64,000 nt of DNA from JADGHX01 sp963837755 (GCA_963837755.1 CAWIOP010000005.1:62001-126000), one strand, 5' to 3'. Numbered from the stretch's first letter, positions 23,587 through 34,800 are shown. Numbers and translations: made by a program. Notes: generated by a model not told the origin, from the letters alone.

Positions 23587-26331
23587 ATGCGACCGCAACT
23601 GTGGAATCAAGTCGAACGCCTGTTCGCACAAGCGACGACGATGTCGCCGTCGGATCGCGCCGCCTTCATCGAGCGCGAGTGCGCGAACGACCCGGAGTTG
23701 CGCACCGAGCTGGAATCGCTGCTGAAAGCGCACACCGCGTCGGAAGGCCCCCTGGACGCGCCGCCTGCTGTTTCCGGGGCACCCGGCGAAGACGGCGCGG
23801 CCGCTGGCGCGTCCGGCCCTACGGTCGGGTCGCAAGTCGGCCCCTACGTGTTGCTCGCGCCGATCGCCGAAGGCGGCATGGGCGCCGTTTGGCTCGCCGA
23901 ACGCAGCGACGGCATGATGAAGCGCAAGGTGGCCCTGAAGCTGCCGCACTGGAGCTGGGTGCGCCCCGATCTCGCGGCACGCATGGCTCGCGAGCGCGAA
24001 ATTCTCGCAACGCTCGAGCACCCGAACATCGCGCGCCTATACGACGCCGGCGTCGATTCGCTCGGCCGGCCGTATCTGGCGATGGAGTACGTCAAGGGCC
24101 TGCCCATCGACGTCTATTGCCGCAACGAGAGTCTCCCGATCAAAGCCACTCTCGAGCTGATCCTGCAGGTGGCACGCGCCGTCGCGCACGCGCACGGCCG
24201 CCTCGTCGTGCATCGCGACCTGAAGCCGGGCAACATTCTCGTCACCGCCGCGGGCTCCGTGCGGCTGCTCGACTTCGGCATCGCGAAGCTGCTCGAGACC
24301 GACACCGCGCGTGAGACCCGTCTCACGCAGATGGCCGGCCGTGCCCTGACGCCCGAGTACGCCTCGCCCGAGCAGGTGAAGGGCGAAGTGATCGGTACCG
24401 CCACCGATGTGTACTCGCTCGCCATCGTCACCTACGAGCTGCTGACGGGAAAAAGGCCCTACAAACTGAAACGCCGCAGCGTCGCCGAACTGGAAGAGGC
24501 CATCGCCGCCGGCGATCGGCTGCCGGCGAGCGATGCCGTCGAGGACGCGGCACGCAAACGCCTGCTGCGCGGCGACCTCGACGCGATTCTCAACAGGGCG
24601 CTGAAGAAAGACCCGGCGGAGCGATACGCGAGTGTCGACGCCTTCGCGCAGGACTTGCAGCGTCATCTCGCCGGCGAGCCGGTGAACGCGCGGCCGGACA
24701 GTACGCTTTATCGTTTCGGCAAATTCGCCAAGCGCAATCGGCTCGCGCTTTCAGCAGCCGGCGTCATCGCCATGGCATTGGTCGTGGCGACCGCCGTCTC
24801 GCTCTGGCAGGCGAACGTCGCGGAGCGGCAGCGCGCTCGCGCGCTGGACCTGCTCGGACGCAACGAGGCGGTCAACGAGTTCGTCAACCTGATACTCACC
24901 GAAGCCGGCTCACCCGACCAGCCGATCACGCTCGACTCGCTGTTGGAGCGCAGCGAGTCGATGATCTACTCCGGCGTCACGCGCAACCCGGAACACCAGG
25001 CTGTGATGCTCCAATTGCTGGCTACCTACTACAACTCGTTCGGTGTGCCGGCAAAATCCGAAGCGCTGCTGAGCAAGGCGCTCGAGGTCAGCAAGGCGTC
25101 CGACGACCTCGCGCTGCGCGCGCGGCTCACCTGTGCCCATGAGAACACGCGCTCGCAACTCGGCGGCATGGACGAGGCGAAAGCCACCATACAGCGCATC
25201 GTCGACGACCCCGATATTCCGCCCGACGCCGCGGCCGCCTGCATGCAATTTCGCGCGTTCATCGCGCAGAACACGAACGATGCGGCGGCGGCGCTCGAAT
25301 ACGGCTTGCGCGCACAAGCGGCGCTGAAGAAAGCCGACCGCTACGACCCGGCGTTCGAAGCCGAACTGCTCGGTGATATCGGCTACGGCTACCAGCTGTC
25401 CGGCAAGCTGGGCGAAGCGGATCGCTACTTCGCCGAGTCCATTCGCAAATTCACGGCGATCGGCCGTGCAGAGCACGCCATCACCGTGCCCATTCGAAAC
25501 AACTGGGCGATGTCCGTAGCCGCCGCGGGTGACGTGCATCGCGCCCTGCAGATGTACGACGAGGCGACTCGCGTCGCCAGGGCGCATGCCGCGGGTGGCG
25601 AGATCCCGCCCTATCTGCTCGCGAACCGCGCGCTCGCGCTTCAGGATGTGGGGCGTTACGACGACGCCATGCTGGAGTACGACCGCGTCGTCTTGCAGGG
25701 TGAGAAAGGCAGCAACACGCAGCTCCGCGTGGCTGGCTTGATGGGCAAGTGCAAGGTCTGCCTCGACAAGCAGGATTACGACTGTGCAGAGCACTGGCTG
25801 GCGCTGGCGCGATCCGCAATGGGCAACACGGTGCCACCGGATAGTCCCACCGGCATGAACATGACGGTCAGCGACGCCCGTATCGCCGCCGGCCGTGAGC
25901 GTTTCGCGCAGAGCGAGGCCGCCTTCACGCGCCTCGTCGAGTTCTGGGATTCGCGCCAGATGGAGATCGCCCCGACCGTCACGGCGCTACGCGGACGGGC
26001 GGAAGCGCGCCTCAACCTGGGTCGCCGCGACGAGGCGCGCGGCGATGCCGAGCGGGCGCTGTCGATCGCGCGCAAGATACAGGCGGGTCGGCCCTATTCC
26101 CGCGACAGCGGATTTGCGCTCGTGATGCTATCCCGCATTCACGCGAGTCTGGGAGAGGTCGAGAAGGCGGACGCCGAAGCGCGCGAAGGGTTCGCGCAGC
26201 TCGACAAGGCGCTAGGCGCGGAACATCCGCTTACGCAGAGGCTTCGGGCGTTGACGCAACGGCCACTTCGCGATGCAGCCACGCACGCGCCAGCGCCCAG
26301 TCCCGCCGAACCGTCCGCGTCGAAAGATTGA
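23587..26331 (+). CDS. Membrane Ser/Thr protein kinase with TPR-like sensor
   Basis: The 914-residue protein starts at ATG 23587. A short N-terminal helical region comes first, then a Hanks-type kinase domain (about residues 80-345) with the Gly loop IAEGGMGAVW, VALKLP, HRDLKPGNIL, DFGIAK and TPEYASPEQ, all active-looking. A single membrane helix (ALSAAGVIAMALVVATAVSLW, near residue 400) and a long TPR-type helical C-terminal part, probably periplasmic, follow. The 3' end overlaps the convergent ECF sigma gene by about 100 bases. Kinase-ECF pairs of this type are known in Xanthomonas, where phosphorylation switches the sigma factor on. Here it probably senses an envelope signal. Confidence 0.92.
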   Translation: MRPQLWNQVERLFAQATTMSPSDRAAFIERECANDPELRTELESLLKAHTASEGPLDAPPAVSGAPGEDGAAAGASGPTVGSQVGPYVLLAPIAEGGMGAVWLAERSDGMMKRKVALKLPHWSWVRPDLAARMAREREILATLEHPNIARLYDAGVDSLGRPYLAMEYVKGLPIDVYCRNESLPIKATLELILQVARAVAHAHGRLVVHRDLKPGNILVTAAGSVRLLDFGIAKLLETDTARETRLTQMAGRALTPEYASPEQVKGEVIGTATDVYSLAIVTYELLTGKRPYKLKRRSVAELEEAIAAGDRLPASDAVEDAARKRLLRGDLDAILNRALKKDPAERYASVDAFAQDLQRHLAGEPVNARPDSTLYRFGKFAKRNRLALSAAGVIAMALVVATAVSLWQANVAERQRARALDLLGRNEAVNEFVNLILTEAGSPDQPITLDSLLERSESMIYSGVTRNPEHQAVMLQLLATYYNSFGVPAKSEALLSKALEVSKASDDLALRARLTCAHENTRSQLGGMDEAKATIQRIVDDPDIPPDAAAACMQFRAFIAQNTNDAAAALEYGLRAQAALKKADRYDPAFEAELLGDIGYGYQLSGKLGEADRYFAESIRKFTAIGRAEHAITVPIRNNWAMSVAAAGDVHRALQMYDEATRVARAHAAGGEIPPYLLANRALALQDVGRYDDAMLEYDRVVLQGEKGSNTQLRVAGLMGKCKVCLDKQDYDCAEHWLALARSAMGNTVPPDSPTGMNMTVSDARIAAGRERFAQSEAAFTRLVEFWDSRQMEIAPTVTALRGRAEARLNLGRRDEARGDAERALSIARKIQAGRPYSRDSGFALVMLSRIHASLGEVEKADAEAREGFAQLDKALGAEHPLTQRLRALTQRPLRDAATHAPAPSPAEPSASKD

Positions 26332-26830
26332 GCGCCCGCGCGGTCGCCTCATCGTCGTAACCGCCGAAATAGCGACACTCCACCACCTGCGCGAGGCGCG
26401 GAGACTGTTGCGCGAGGCGCTGAATCGCTTGGTTGATGGCGACGAGTGTCTCGTCGCTGTCGACGGGCACGTTTTCCGCGGCGGTGAGCGACAGATGCAC
26501 GGCGCCCGCACCGCGCTTGATCGCAAGGTGCGCTTCCGCGTGATTCACCAGCGCATGACGCATCGCTAGCGCCGCGGCGCGCAGGAAGTGCGCGTTATCG
26601 TTCCATCCCTTTGCGCTGCGTAACTTGAGATAGGCCTCGTTCACGAGCGCGGTGGTCTGCATCGTGACGCCCGCGCCGACGCGATAGCGCTCGTGTCGCG
26701 CAACGCGCTTCAGCTCGTCGTAGAAAACGGGCACCAGCTCGTCGGCCAGCGCGCTGATCGCCGGGGGCACGGCCTCGCTCCATGAGCCAACTTCGTCGTC
26801 CTCGGGCTGGCCGCTGGGCACGTCAGTCAT
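26231..26830 (-). CDS. ECF sigma factor, kinase-linked type
   Basis: The 199-residue protein starts at ATG 26830. Region 2 (VFYDELKRVARHERYR, TMQTTALVNEAYLKLRSA, HFLRAAALAMRHALVNHA) and region 4 (RLAQVVECRYFGGYDDEATARALNLSTRTVRRDWALARAWL) are complete. The pattern fits the TIGR02999/ECF43-like group, which lacks an anti-sigma gene and is controlled by a neighbouring Ser/Thr kinase. It is divergent from the lectin-toxin genes (104-base gap) and convergent with the kinase. Likely targets are the TPS-caspase operon and the toxin genes on either side, but no promoter consensus could be tested. Confidence 0.9.
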   Translation of the reverse strand: MTDVPSGQPEDDEVGSWSEAVPPAISALADELVPVFYDELKRVARHERYRVGAGVTMQTTALVNEAYLKLRSAKGWNDNAHFLRAAALAMRHALVNHAEAHLAIKRGAGAVHLSLTAAENVPVDSDETLVAINQAIQRLAQQSPRLAQVVECRYFGGYDDEATARALNLSTRTVRRDWALARAWLHREVAVASTPEASA

Positions 26831-26934
26831 GGCCCGCATTCTACAGGCCCTGCTCGGCCGCATTCGGGCCGCTTTCCTGTTTTGAGTAGTTGGGAGCCGC
26901 GAGTTCGCGGCCGGCAGGACCGGGGGACGAGGCG

Positions 26935-29406
26935 ATGGTTTTCCAGTGCAATCAAGGACAAGACACCCTGCGCGGGGCGCCATGGGCGTGGCTTTCGGCC
27001 GTCCTGCTGTGTGCCGGCATCGGCAGTCCAGCCTGGGCCGAGACCCTCGTCTACGTTCAGAACAACACGCCGTTCCAGTTCGGGGTGGGGGTGGAGCAGA
27101 CCGGCGCCGGCCTCGGCGGGGACAACTGGCGGCGTGGCGCTCCGATCCTCAACCCCGGCAAGCGCGAGGTCGTAGTGCGCTTCAATCGGGACGGTGGCAT
27201 CACCGACGGCAAGCGCTTCTATTTCACGACGACGCTTTCCAAAGACGGAAGCGCCCTGCGCCTCGGCCAGCAGCTGCTCGGCCAGACGATCAACAGCCAC
27301 CTGTGGCAGACGCTCTCCGGCCCGGGCTTCTCGGACCCGTGGTCAGACGACCGCTCGACGCGATCGGGTGTGTGGAATTTCCCTGAGATGTCGTTGCGCG
27401 TGCTCTATCGCGCGTTCTTCACCGGCACCGACGACAACATCGAGTACATCCTTCAGTACACCTACCCGATCGAAGCACGCGACGCGGATACGTTCAGCGT
27501 TCTCGCCTACAACATCTACATGCGGCCGACGAGCCTGTTCAAGAACGGGCAGTCGATTCGCGCGCGCCTGCTGCCGCCTCAGCTGCGGGGTTACGACGCG
27601 ATCGTTTTCTCCGAAGCTTTCGACGACGACACGCGTGCCGAGCTGCTGAACGGCTTGCGCCCCGAGTATCCGTACGCGACTTCGATTCTCGGCAGCGACC
27701 GCGGCGTCGAGCAGGATGGCGGGGTCATCATCGTGAGCCGCTGGCCGATCGTCGCGCAGGATCAACGGCGCTTCGGCGACACCTGCTCGGGCTCGGACTG
27801 CCAGGCCGACAAGGGCGTGAAGTACGCAAAGATCGATCGCGGCGGCAAGCTCTACCACCTCTTCGGCTCGCACACCCAGGCGTGGCCGAATGCCGAAGGC
27901 GCACAGGTACGCGCGCAGCAGTTCCGCCTCATCAAGCAGTTCATCGACTCCAAGGGCATTTCCGCCGGCGAGCCGGTGCTCATCGGCGGCGATCTCAACG
28001 TCGACCGCCTGAAGTTCCCGGACGAATACCGGCAGATGCTGCAGATCCTCGATGCGGATTGCCCGCCGCTTCAAGGCTACGCGTACACGTGGGATTCGAC
28101 GACCAACGACCTGGCCGAGAAAACCGGCGGCTACGAGTACCTCGACTATGTGCTGTGGTCGAAGGCGCACCTGAAGCCGACGCAGTCGCTCAACGAGCCT
28201 CGCATCGTGCGCTCGTCGCAAGAGTGGAAGGAATTCGGCTGGGAGTACGCGATGTGGGATTTGTCCGACCACTATCCCGTGCACGGTCGATTCAACTTCG
28301 CCGAGCCGTTCGTTGGCAGGTTCGACATGACGTTCTGGTCGAGGCAGTACCTGTACGCGGTGAACGCGAGCGGCGAGCTGCTCTGGTACGCGAATCAGAT
28401 CGGCATCGACCGAAATGCGCCGGGAGAGAGTCCGCACGACGACAAGGGCGTGAAGTATCCAAAGACCTCAACGGGCCGCGCCGCAGGGCTGTCTCGCGCC
28501 GACATGGTGAGCGCTGCGGCCAAGGTGTCGGGCGCGGCAAGCACGAGCGCGTCCGCCGGCAGCGCCAGTGCCTCCGCCGCCGGTGGCAGCCGCAAGACCG
28601 CGGTGACTTCTGCGATCGCGAACCCCCGGCTGGCTACGACGCCGGCGCCGGGCAGGTCTGAAGCGATCACGCGCGATTCACGCCTGAGCGCGCAGGTCGC
28701 CGAGAGCTTCCAGCCTCGCGTGTATCACGAGTGGCAGGGCCCGAAGCGCGTCGGCACGGGCTGGAGTGGATTCAGCGCCCTCTATCCCGCGGGACTCTCC
28801 GGCCTCTACGGTCTCACGCCCGATGGCGTGCTCAAGTGGTATCGGCACGATGGCTTCGCCGACGGCAGCTTCAAATGGAAAGGTCCCGTCGACGTCGGCA
28901 CGGGCTGGAACACCTTCACGAAGATCGTCGCGGCGGGCGATGGTGTTCTCTACGGCATCGCGCCTGACGGCTCACTTCGCTGGTATCAGCACCAGGACGT
29001 CGCGGACGCTTCCGCACAGCCGCGCTGGAAAGGCCCAGAAGTTGTCGGCACGGGCTGGGGCAGCTTCGTTCACGTCTTCTCCGGCGGAGAGGGCGTGATT
29101 TACGCCGTCGATCCGCAAGGCACGCTCTACTGGTATCGCCACAAGGGATACCTGTCAGGTGCCTCGGATTGGGAAGGCCCCATACAAGTCGGCTCGGGCT
29201 GGGCGCAGTTCACGCGCGTCTTCTCGCCCGGTGACGGACACATCTACGCCGTGCAGCCCAACGGCGCGCTCCTTTGGTACCAGCACGAAGGCTTTCGTAC
29301 AGGTGCCGTGAAGTGGATGAAGCCCGTGCAGATCGCGAGCGGCTGGAACGGATTCGTGCAGGTGTTCCCACGCATGTGGGGCACACCCGTCAACAACGTG
29401 CACTAG
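26935..29406 (+). CDS. Secreted sphingomyelinase C fused to a tachylectin-2-like propeller
   Basis: The 823-residue protein starts at ATG 26935 after GGGGGACGAG. A signal peptide ends near SPAWA. Residues about 30-455 are a neutral-sphingomyelinase domain of the endonuclease/exonuclease/phosphatase fold, with YNIY, SEAF, GGDLNVDR and the catalytic SDHYPV motif all intact. From about residue 458 a WSRQYLYAV-type blade, an Ala/Ser-rich linker (near 520-590) and four or five tachylectin-2-like blades (LKWYRHDGF, VGTGWNTFTKI) follow. The enzyme would hydrolyse sphingomyelin of animal membranes, and the propeller would bind GlcNAc-type sugars. A 7-bp GCCGCGA hairpin lies in the leader at 26896-26911. 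Confidence 0.88.
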   Translation: MVFQCNQGQDTLRGAPWAWLSAVLLCAGIGSPAWAETLVYVQNNTPFQFGVGVEQTGAGLGGDNWRRGAPILNPGKREVVVRFNRDGGITDGKRFYFTTTLSKDGSALRLGQQLLGQTINSHLWQTLSGPGFSDPWSDDRSTRSGVWNFPEMSLRVLYRAFFTGTDDNIEYILQYTYPIEARDADTFSVLAYNIYMRPTSLFKNGQSIRARLLPPQLRGYDAIVFSEAFDDDTRAELLNGLRPEYPYATSILGSDRGVEQDGGVIIVSRWPIVAQDQRRFGDTCSGSDCQADKGVKYAKIDRGGKLYHLFGSHTQAWPNAEGAQVRAQQFRLIKQFIDSKGISAGEPVLIGGDLNVDRLKFPDEYRQMLQILDADCPPLQGYAYTWDSTTNDLAEKTGGYEYLDYVLWSKAHLKPTQSLNEPRIVRSSQEWKEFGWEYAMWDLSDHYPVHGRFNFAEPFVGRFDMTFWSRQYLYAVNASGELLWYANQIGIDRNAPGESPHDDKGVKYPKTSTGRAAGLSRADMVSAAAKVSGAASTSASAGSASASAAGGSRKTAVTSAIANPRLATTPAPGRSEAITRDSRLSAQVAESFQPRVYHEWQGPKRVGTGWSGFSALYPAGLSGLYGLTPDGVLKWYRHDGFADGSFKWKGPVDVGTGWNTFTKIVAAGDGVLYGIAPDGSLRWYQHQDVADASAQPRWKGPEVVGTGWGSFVHVFSGGEGVIYAVDPQGTLYWYRHKGYLSGASDWEGPIQVGSGWAQFTRVFSPGDGHIYAVQPNGALLWYQHEGFRTGAVKWMKPVQIASGWNGFVQVFPRMWGTPVNNVH

Positions 29407-29432
29407 ACACAACTACTGGAAGGGTGACTGCG

Positions 29433-31880
29433 ATGCGATTCTTCATCACTCGAAAACTTCCGCCGACCCTGCTCGGCGTCGCGCTCGCGATGGCCGGCGC
29501 CGGTGCCACCGCGGCGGACGACCCGTATCCGAAGTTGCCGGGCGAGCCGCAGGTGCAGCCCGCGGTGAACGGCAGGCTGTCCGATGCCGAGGCGATCAAC
29601 CTGGTGGTGGACTGGGCCAAGTTCGGTAAAGACCCGAGCACTGAAAAGCTGATCGACACGGCCATCACCGCGATCACCATCGGCTATCCGCCGGCAGGCA
29701 TTGCGCTTGGCATCGCCAAGGGTTTCATCATGGGGCTGACCGCCGGGCCCGATCCCGTCGCCGAGGCGCTCAAGATCATGGACAAGCGCATCGCCGCGCT
29801 GGAGAAGAACGTCTCGGATCTGGCGAAGGTGCTGCTTCAGATGCACGACCAGACGCTGATGTTCGAGAACCGCGTCCGCGTGGGCGAACTGCAGCGTCGG
29901 CGCGATGAGCTCGCGAAACTGAAAGGCGCGCTGTCCGTGATGCGCGAAAAGACACCCTCCGCGCGCGAGAAGCAGGAGTTCACGAAGGAGGTGGCGCGCA
30001 TGGCGGCGCGCTATCGTCCCGACAGCTCCTTCGACAACGATATGTGGCAATGGGCCGACCTCCACGTCTTCACGAATCCAGCGACCGGGAAACTGGAGGC
30101 CAAGCCGTTCGAGTCGGACTTCAGGACGCTACCGCTGCTGGAGTCGTATATGAACGCGCTGGTGCTGCTGATGGCCTCTATTCAGTACGAGGGCGGTGAT
30201 ACGGCCTACGTCAAGAAGACGTATCACGACGAGCTCATGCGTCACGTGCAGGCGTTGAGCGTTCGCCCGTACTGGCTCGAAGGGCAGGAGCAGATCACGC
30301 TGCCCGAGCGCTTGATGTCGCGCGTGGAGTGCGAGGTGCAGGCCGCCCAGAAGTATCCCGACAGGGACGGCACCTGCTCGGCGGCGTATGCCGTGTGCAA
30401 CGACAACATGGCCCGCCGCCGCACGGTTGTGGGTTCGGCAATCAGCGACTGGCACGTCAACAACGCCAACACGCTGTGCACGGCGGCGATGAATCTCGTC
30501 ACCCCCACCATGAGGCCCGCGGATCGCGCGGACCTGGAACAGAAATGGGACGCTCGCTCCGATCAGGCACCCTGGGGGTCCGACGCGCTGATCCGCGTGC
30601 GTCAGTACACCGGCTACGTCGTGCCTGCAGAAGAAGTCCTCGAGGATTTCCACGGGCTCGAGACCATGACTGCGCTGGCAGATCGTCTCTACAAGCTCGC
30701 GGTGAGCGGCACGCTGATGGAGCCACCGCAGTATTCCTTCGATCACACCTATTGGGACAAGGAATACCTGTACGGCGTCAAGAAGAATGGCGAGCTGATC
30801 TGGTTCGGCCACCTCATCGGTGAGGACCGCAATCCACCCAAGACAGAAGATCCGAGGCTCAGGCTGCGGAAGTACACCGCCACGCAACTTGGTACTGGAG
30901 TGACTTCGGCCACGGTGGCGGGTGGAGCGACGACGCGCGGTCTCGGCAACGCCAGCGTGACGGCGCGAGCGAATTCCGCGACGACGATCAGCGGCGCCGC
31001 CGCGGGCCCCACGGGCCGCGCGCTGACGACGACAGAGGCGCAGGCTCGCGTCAAAGCGCTCGAGACGATCGTGCCGAGACCCCCTGAGTACGCGATCGTT
31101 CACAAGTGGGAAGGCCCGAAGACTGTCGGAACCGGCTGGCAGAATTTCCGCGACATCATTCCCGCGGCGATAGCGAATGTCACGCCGAATGTCGCTGGCG
31201 CGAGCTTTTACGCAGTGACGACCGATGGTGCTCTCATGTGGTACCGCCACGATGGCTTCGTCAACGGCGAGCCGCGCTGGAAAGGCCCTGTGAAAGTCGG
31301 CAGTGGCTGGCAGAGTTTCACGAAGATCGTGCCCGCGGGTGACGGTGTTCTCTATGGCATCGGTGCGGACGGATCGCTGCGCTGGTATCGACAGAACGAC
31401 GTAGCGGACCCTGCGACATCGTTGGCCACACGTGTCGGCGGTGGGACGCGGACGAGTGTCAGCGCCGCGGCGCAGATTGTCTCCGCGCCGTCGCATTGGA
31501 CGGGGCCGAACGTCGTGGGCTCGAACTGGGGCCACTTCGTGCACGTCTTCTCGACGGGAGAGGGCGTGATCTATGCGGTGGACCCGCAGGGCAAGCTCTG
31601 GTGGTACAAGCACCGCGGCTATCTCACGGGCACGCAGGATTGGGAAGGGCCGAAGCAGGTCGGCACTGGCTGGGCGGGTTTCAAGAAAGTCTTCTCGCCG
31701 AGTGAAGGCTACATTTACGCGCTGACGCAGGGTGGCGAGATGCTCTGGTATCAGCACCAGGGTTATCAGGATGGCAGCGTGCGGTGGCGCGGACCGACGG
31801 CAGTTGGCGCGGCCTGGGGCGACTACGCATTCGTCTTCTCGGCGATGCAGGGCACGCCGCAGGCACCAGTTGTGCGCTGA
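29433..31880 (+). CDS. Secreted helical putative pore-forming protein with tachylectin-2-like propeller
   Basis: The 815-residue protein has a signal peptide (LLGVALAMAGAGATA). The N-terminal 400 residues are mostly helical: a hydrophobic hairpin-like stretch (ITIGYPPAGIALGIAKGFIM) is followed by a long coiled coil (AALEKNVSDLAKVLLQMHDQ) and a Cys-containing part. This layout is typical of alpha-helical pore-forming toxins, but no named family was recognised. From about residue 430 the same propeller as in the neighbours begins (YWDKEYLYGVKKNGELIW), with an Ala/Thr-rich linker. The gene starts 27 bases after the sphingomyelinase stop, so it is co-transcribed. Confidence 0.72.
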   Translation: MRFFITRKLPPTLLGVALAMAGAGATAADDPYPKLPGEPQVQPAVNGRLSDAEAINLVVDWAKFGKDPSTEKLIDTAITAITIGYPPAGIALGIAKGFIMGLTAGPDPVAEALKIMDKRIAALEKNVSDLAKVLLQMHDQTLMFENRVRVGELQRRRDELAKLKGALSVMREKTPSAREKQEFTKEVARMAARYRPDSSFDNDMWQWADLHVFTNPATGKLEAKPFESDFRTLPLLESYMNALVLLMASIQYEGGDTAYVKKTYHDELMRHVQALSVRPYWLEGQEQITLPERLMSRVECEVQAAQKYPDRDGTCSAAYAVCNDNMARRRTVVGSAISDWHVNNANTLCTAAMNLVTPTMRPADRADLEQKWDARSDQAPWGSDALIRVRQYTGYVVPAEEVLEDFHGLETMTALADRLYKLAVSGTLMEPPQYSFDHTYWDKEYLYGVKKNGELIWFGHLIGEDRNPPKTEDPRLRLRKYTATQLGTGVTSATVAGGATTRGLGNASVTARANSATTISGAAAGPTGRALTTTEAQARVKALETIVPRPPEYAIVHKWEGPKTVGTGWQNFRDIIPAAIANVTPNVAGASFYAVTTDGALMWYRHDGFVNGEPRWKGPVKVGSGWQSFTKIVPAGDGVLYGIGADGSLRWYRQNDVADPATSLATRVGGGTRTSVSAAAQIVSAPSHWTGPNVVGSNWGHFVHVFSTGEGVIYAVDPQGKLWWYKHRGYLTGTQDWEGPKQVGTGWAGFKKVFSPSEGYIYALTQGGEMLWYQHQGYQDGSVRWRGPTAVGAAWGDYAFVFSAMQGTPQAPVVR

Positions 31881-31881
31881 C

Positions 31882-34800
31882 ATGAAACCGGGCTCTCGGT
31901 TCACCACGATAGCGGCGGCGGCTCTACTCATCGCTCCATGCGTAGGCCACGCCGCTCCAGTGGAGGTGCCGAACATCCGCTGTGGCGGCGATGAGGGCGA
32001 GCCGCTGCAGCGGGAGCTGGAGAAACGCAAGCTGGATTACCGTGCGTGGGCGCGAACGGAGAACGCAAAGGCCGGCGAGACCAGCGCGAGCGCGTACGTC
32101 AGCTATCTGAGCTCTAATCCCAGTTTGCGGTCACCGTGGCCGGCGGCGCAGTCCGCCGGAAACATCTGGGCGCAGCTGGAGTCGGCCCGCCGGCTCGACA
32201 ACGATCAGGACATGGGCCTCAACTCATGGGTTCGCCTGCTGTATCTGCATCGTTCGAATCCAGTGCTCTCCAACGACGAGCGTCTGAGGGTTACCGACAC
32301 GCTGCGTATGTTCCGTTTCTGGGTCGAGGAAAAGCGCACGCCGGATGATCGGAGCGAACAGGTCTTCTGGAGCGAAAACCACCAGGCGATGTACGCGACG
32401 ATCGAGCTGCTGGCCGGCCAGCTCATGCCGGGCCAGCCGTTCCGCGACGGGCAGCCCGGCAGCGTGCATCGCGCGCGCGCGGAAGGGAGGCTGGATCGCT
32501 GGCTCACCGATCGACTGCGATTCGGCTTCAGCGAATGGAACTCGCCGGTCTACTACGAGTACGAGATCCTGCCGCTGCTGAATCTCGTGGACTTCGCGGA
32601 GAACCCGCGCATCGCGCAGCGCGCGTCGATGGTGCTCGACATTCTGCTGTTCGATCTCGCGCGCTTCACGCAGCGTGGCAGCTTCGGCGTCACCGCCGGC
32701 CGCGTATACGGCGAGCACAAGGCCGCGGGGTGGAGACAATCCGTTGGCGACACCATCCAGATGCTGTTCGGCACGCGGGGGCGTTTCACGTCGCGCACCT
32801 CGCCGGCCGCGAATGCGCTGGCGACCACGACGAGGTATTGCGTGCCCTCGGTGTTGCTTGCGATCGGCCAGCACCAGCCCGATCGCTTCGTCGACCGCTC
32901 GCGCGTCAGCGTCGATTTCGACGAGCCGGGCGCGCCGGGCACGAGCACGGACGCGGACGCCCTCACGTGGTGGTCGCGCGGCGCGTACTACGCGGGCCCG
33001 ATGCGAAGCAAGACGAACGAGATGATCGCGAAGTGGCAGCTTCCCGAAGGGCTAGGCGAAGACCTGGCGTGGATCGCGAACCTGCCGACGCCGTTCGGTC
33101 ACGGCAACGATCTGTTCTCGGTGTTCTTCGAAGGTCTCGCGCTCACGCGCGCGAACCTCTACACGTATCGCGATGCGGGCGCCATGCTCTCGAGCGTGCA
33201 GCGCTATCGCGTCGGGCAGATGGGGCCGCAGATGCAGCCGTGGCAGGTCACCGTCGACAACGACGTGAGCGTGTTCGGCACGTACCCGGCAGCGCGCGAT
33301 AGTCACAACGGCCCGAACTGGTGGACGGGGAACGCCGTCATTCCGTTTGTCGTGCAGAAAGAAAGCGCGGCGATTGCGGTGTACGGACCGAGCCCTGTGG
33401 GCGCGCAGGCGATGGCGTTCGGGCATCGCACGCATCTGTGGTTTCCAACCGCGTCTGCGAACTGGCAGGGCGACAGGGCTGCCGATGGATTCGGCGAGGC
33501 GGCGCCCGGCAAGTTCGATGCTGTGCGTTTCGAGCGCGTTCACTGGTCTAACGATCTTGACGATTCGGTGTGGATGTTCGGCATGAAGCACACGCCGGGC
33601 GGCGAGGCCTATGTCGGAATCTACTCGGCGCAGCCGTGCGAAGCCGTCACCACCGGGACGTGGCGGGGCAAGGAAGTGGTGTGCAACGGGCTGCGCAACG
33701 CCTTCGTGATCCAGGTGGGCAGCGAGCAGGCATTTGGATCCTTCGATCGCTTCGTTGATCTGTGCCGGCACGCGCGCATCTACGTCGGGGCGGGCATTCG
33801 CTCCCCGGCGAATCCGCTGGTGGGCATGCTCGTGAACTTCGACAGCCCGGACCCGATCATGGCGAAGACGCCAGGCGGCCACCGCTTGCAGCTCGACTAT
33901 GGCAGCGGCGAGGTTCGATACGGCACCGGGGCGCTCGATGTGTCGAACTTCCCCCGATTCGAGAATGAGTACACGCGCACACCGTGGGGCGCGCCTCAGT
34001 ACACGATCTCGCATGCCGGCCTCACGCTGAAGCACGACATTGATCGCTCGCTGCGCGATGGCGAAGGGCTCAAGGTGCGGCCGTTCGAAGGCCAGTTCGA
34101 CATGACGTTCTGGTCGAAGCAATATCTGTACGGCATTCGCCCCGACGGCGTGTTGGTGTGGTACGGCCACTTGATCGGCGACGACCGCAATCCGCCCAGG
34201 CCCGGCATGAGCGATCGCCTGAAAATCACGCCGCCGCTGAGCGTGTCGGGCGTCGCGGCGCGGGCGCGAGGACCTGGGGTCTCAGAATCGGCGAGCGCGG
34301 CGGTGCGCGATCGGGCCGTCACGAGCGCGGCGTCGTCGGTCGGCGTGACGACAACGGCCAGCGGCCGCGCGGTTCTCGCTGCGGGAGCTGCAAACACCCC
34401 AAATTCAACGTCCGCTGCCGGCAGCGGCGCCGCAAGTCCCGCGGCCAAAGCGGCATCGGCTGTGCTCGACCCACGCTTCGACGGCCGCGCGATCGAGCAG
34501 CCGAGCCGCCGGCTGATTCACCGGTGGGAAGGGCCAAAGATCATCGGCACCGGCTGGCAGACGTTCCGAGATGTCATCCCCGGCGGCATTTTCTCCGTTA
34601 GCGCGAACGCGGGTGCCGCGAGTTTCTACGGCGTCACTTCGGACGGTGTGCTCAAGTGGTATCGCCACGATGGTTTCGTGAGCGGGGAGCCGCGCTGGAA
34701 AGGCCCCGTGGACGTCGGCACCGGCTGGAGTTCCTTCACGAAAATCATCGCGGCCGGCGACGGCGTGCTGTACGGCGTCGGTATGGACGGCTCGCTTCGA

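Noticed and set aside
30129..32030. 633-codon minus-strand frame over the second lectin-toxin gene
   Set aside because: Antisense shadow in GC-rich DNA. The plus-strand gene has a signal peptide and propeller motifs.
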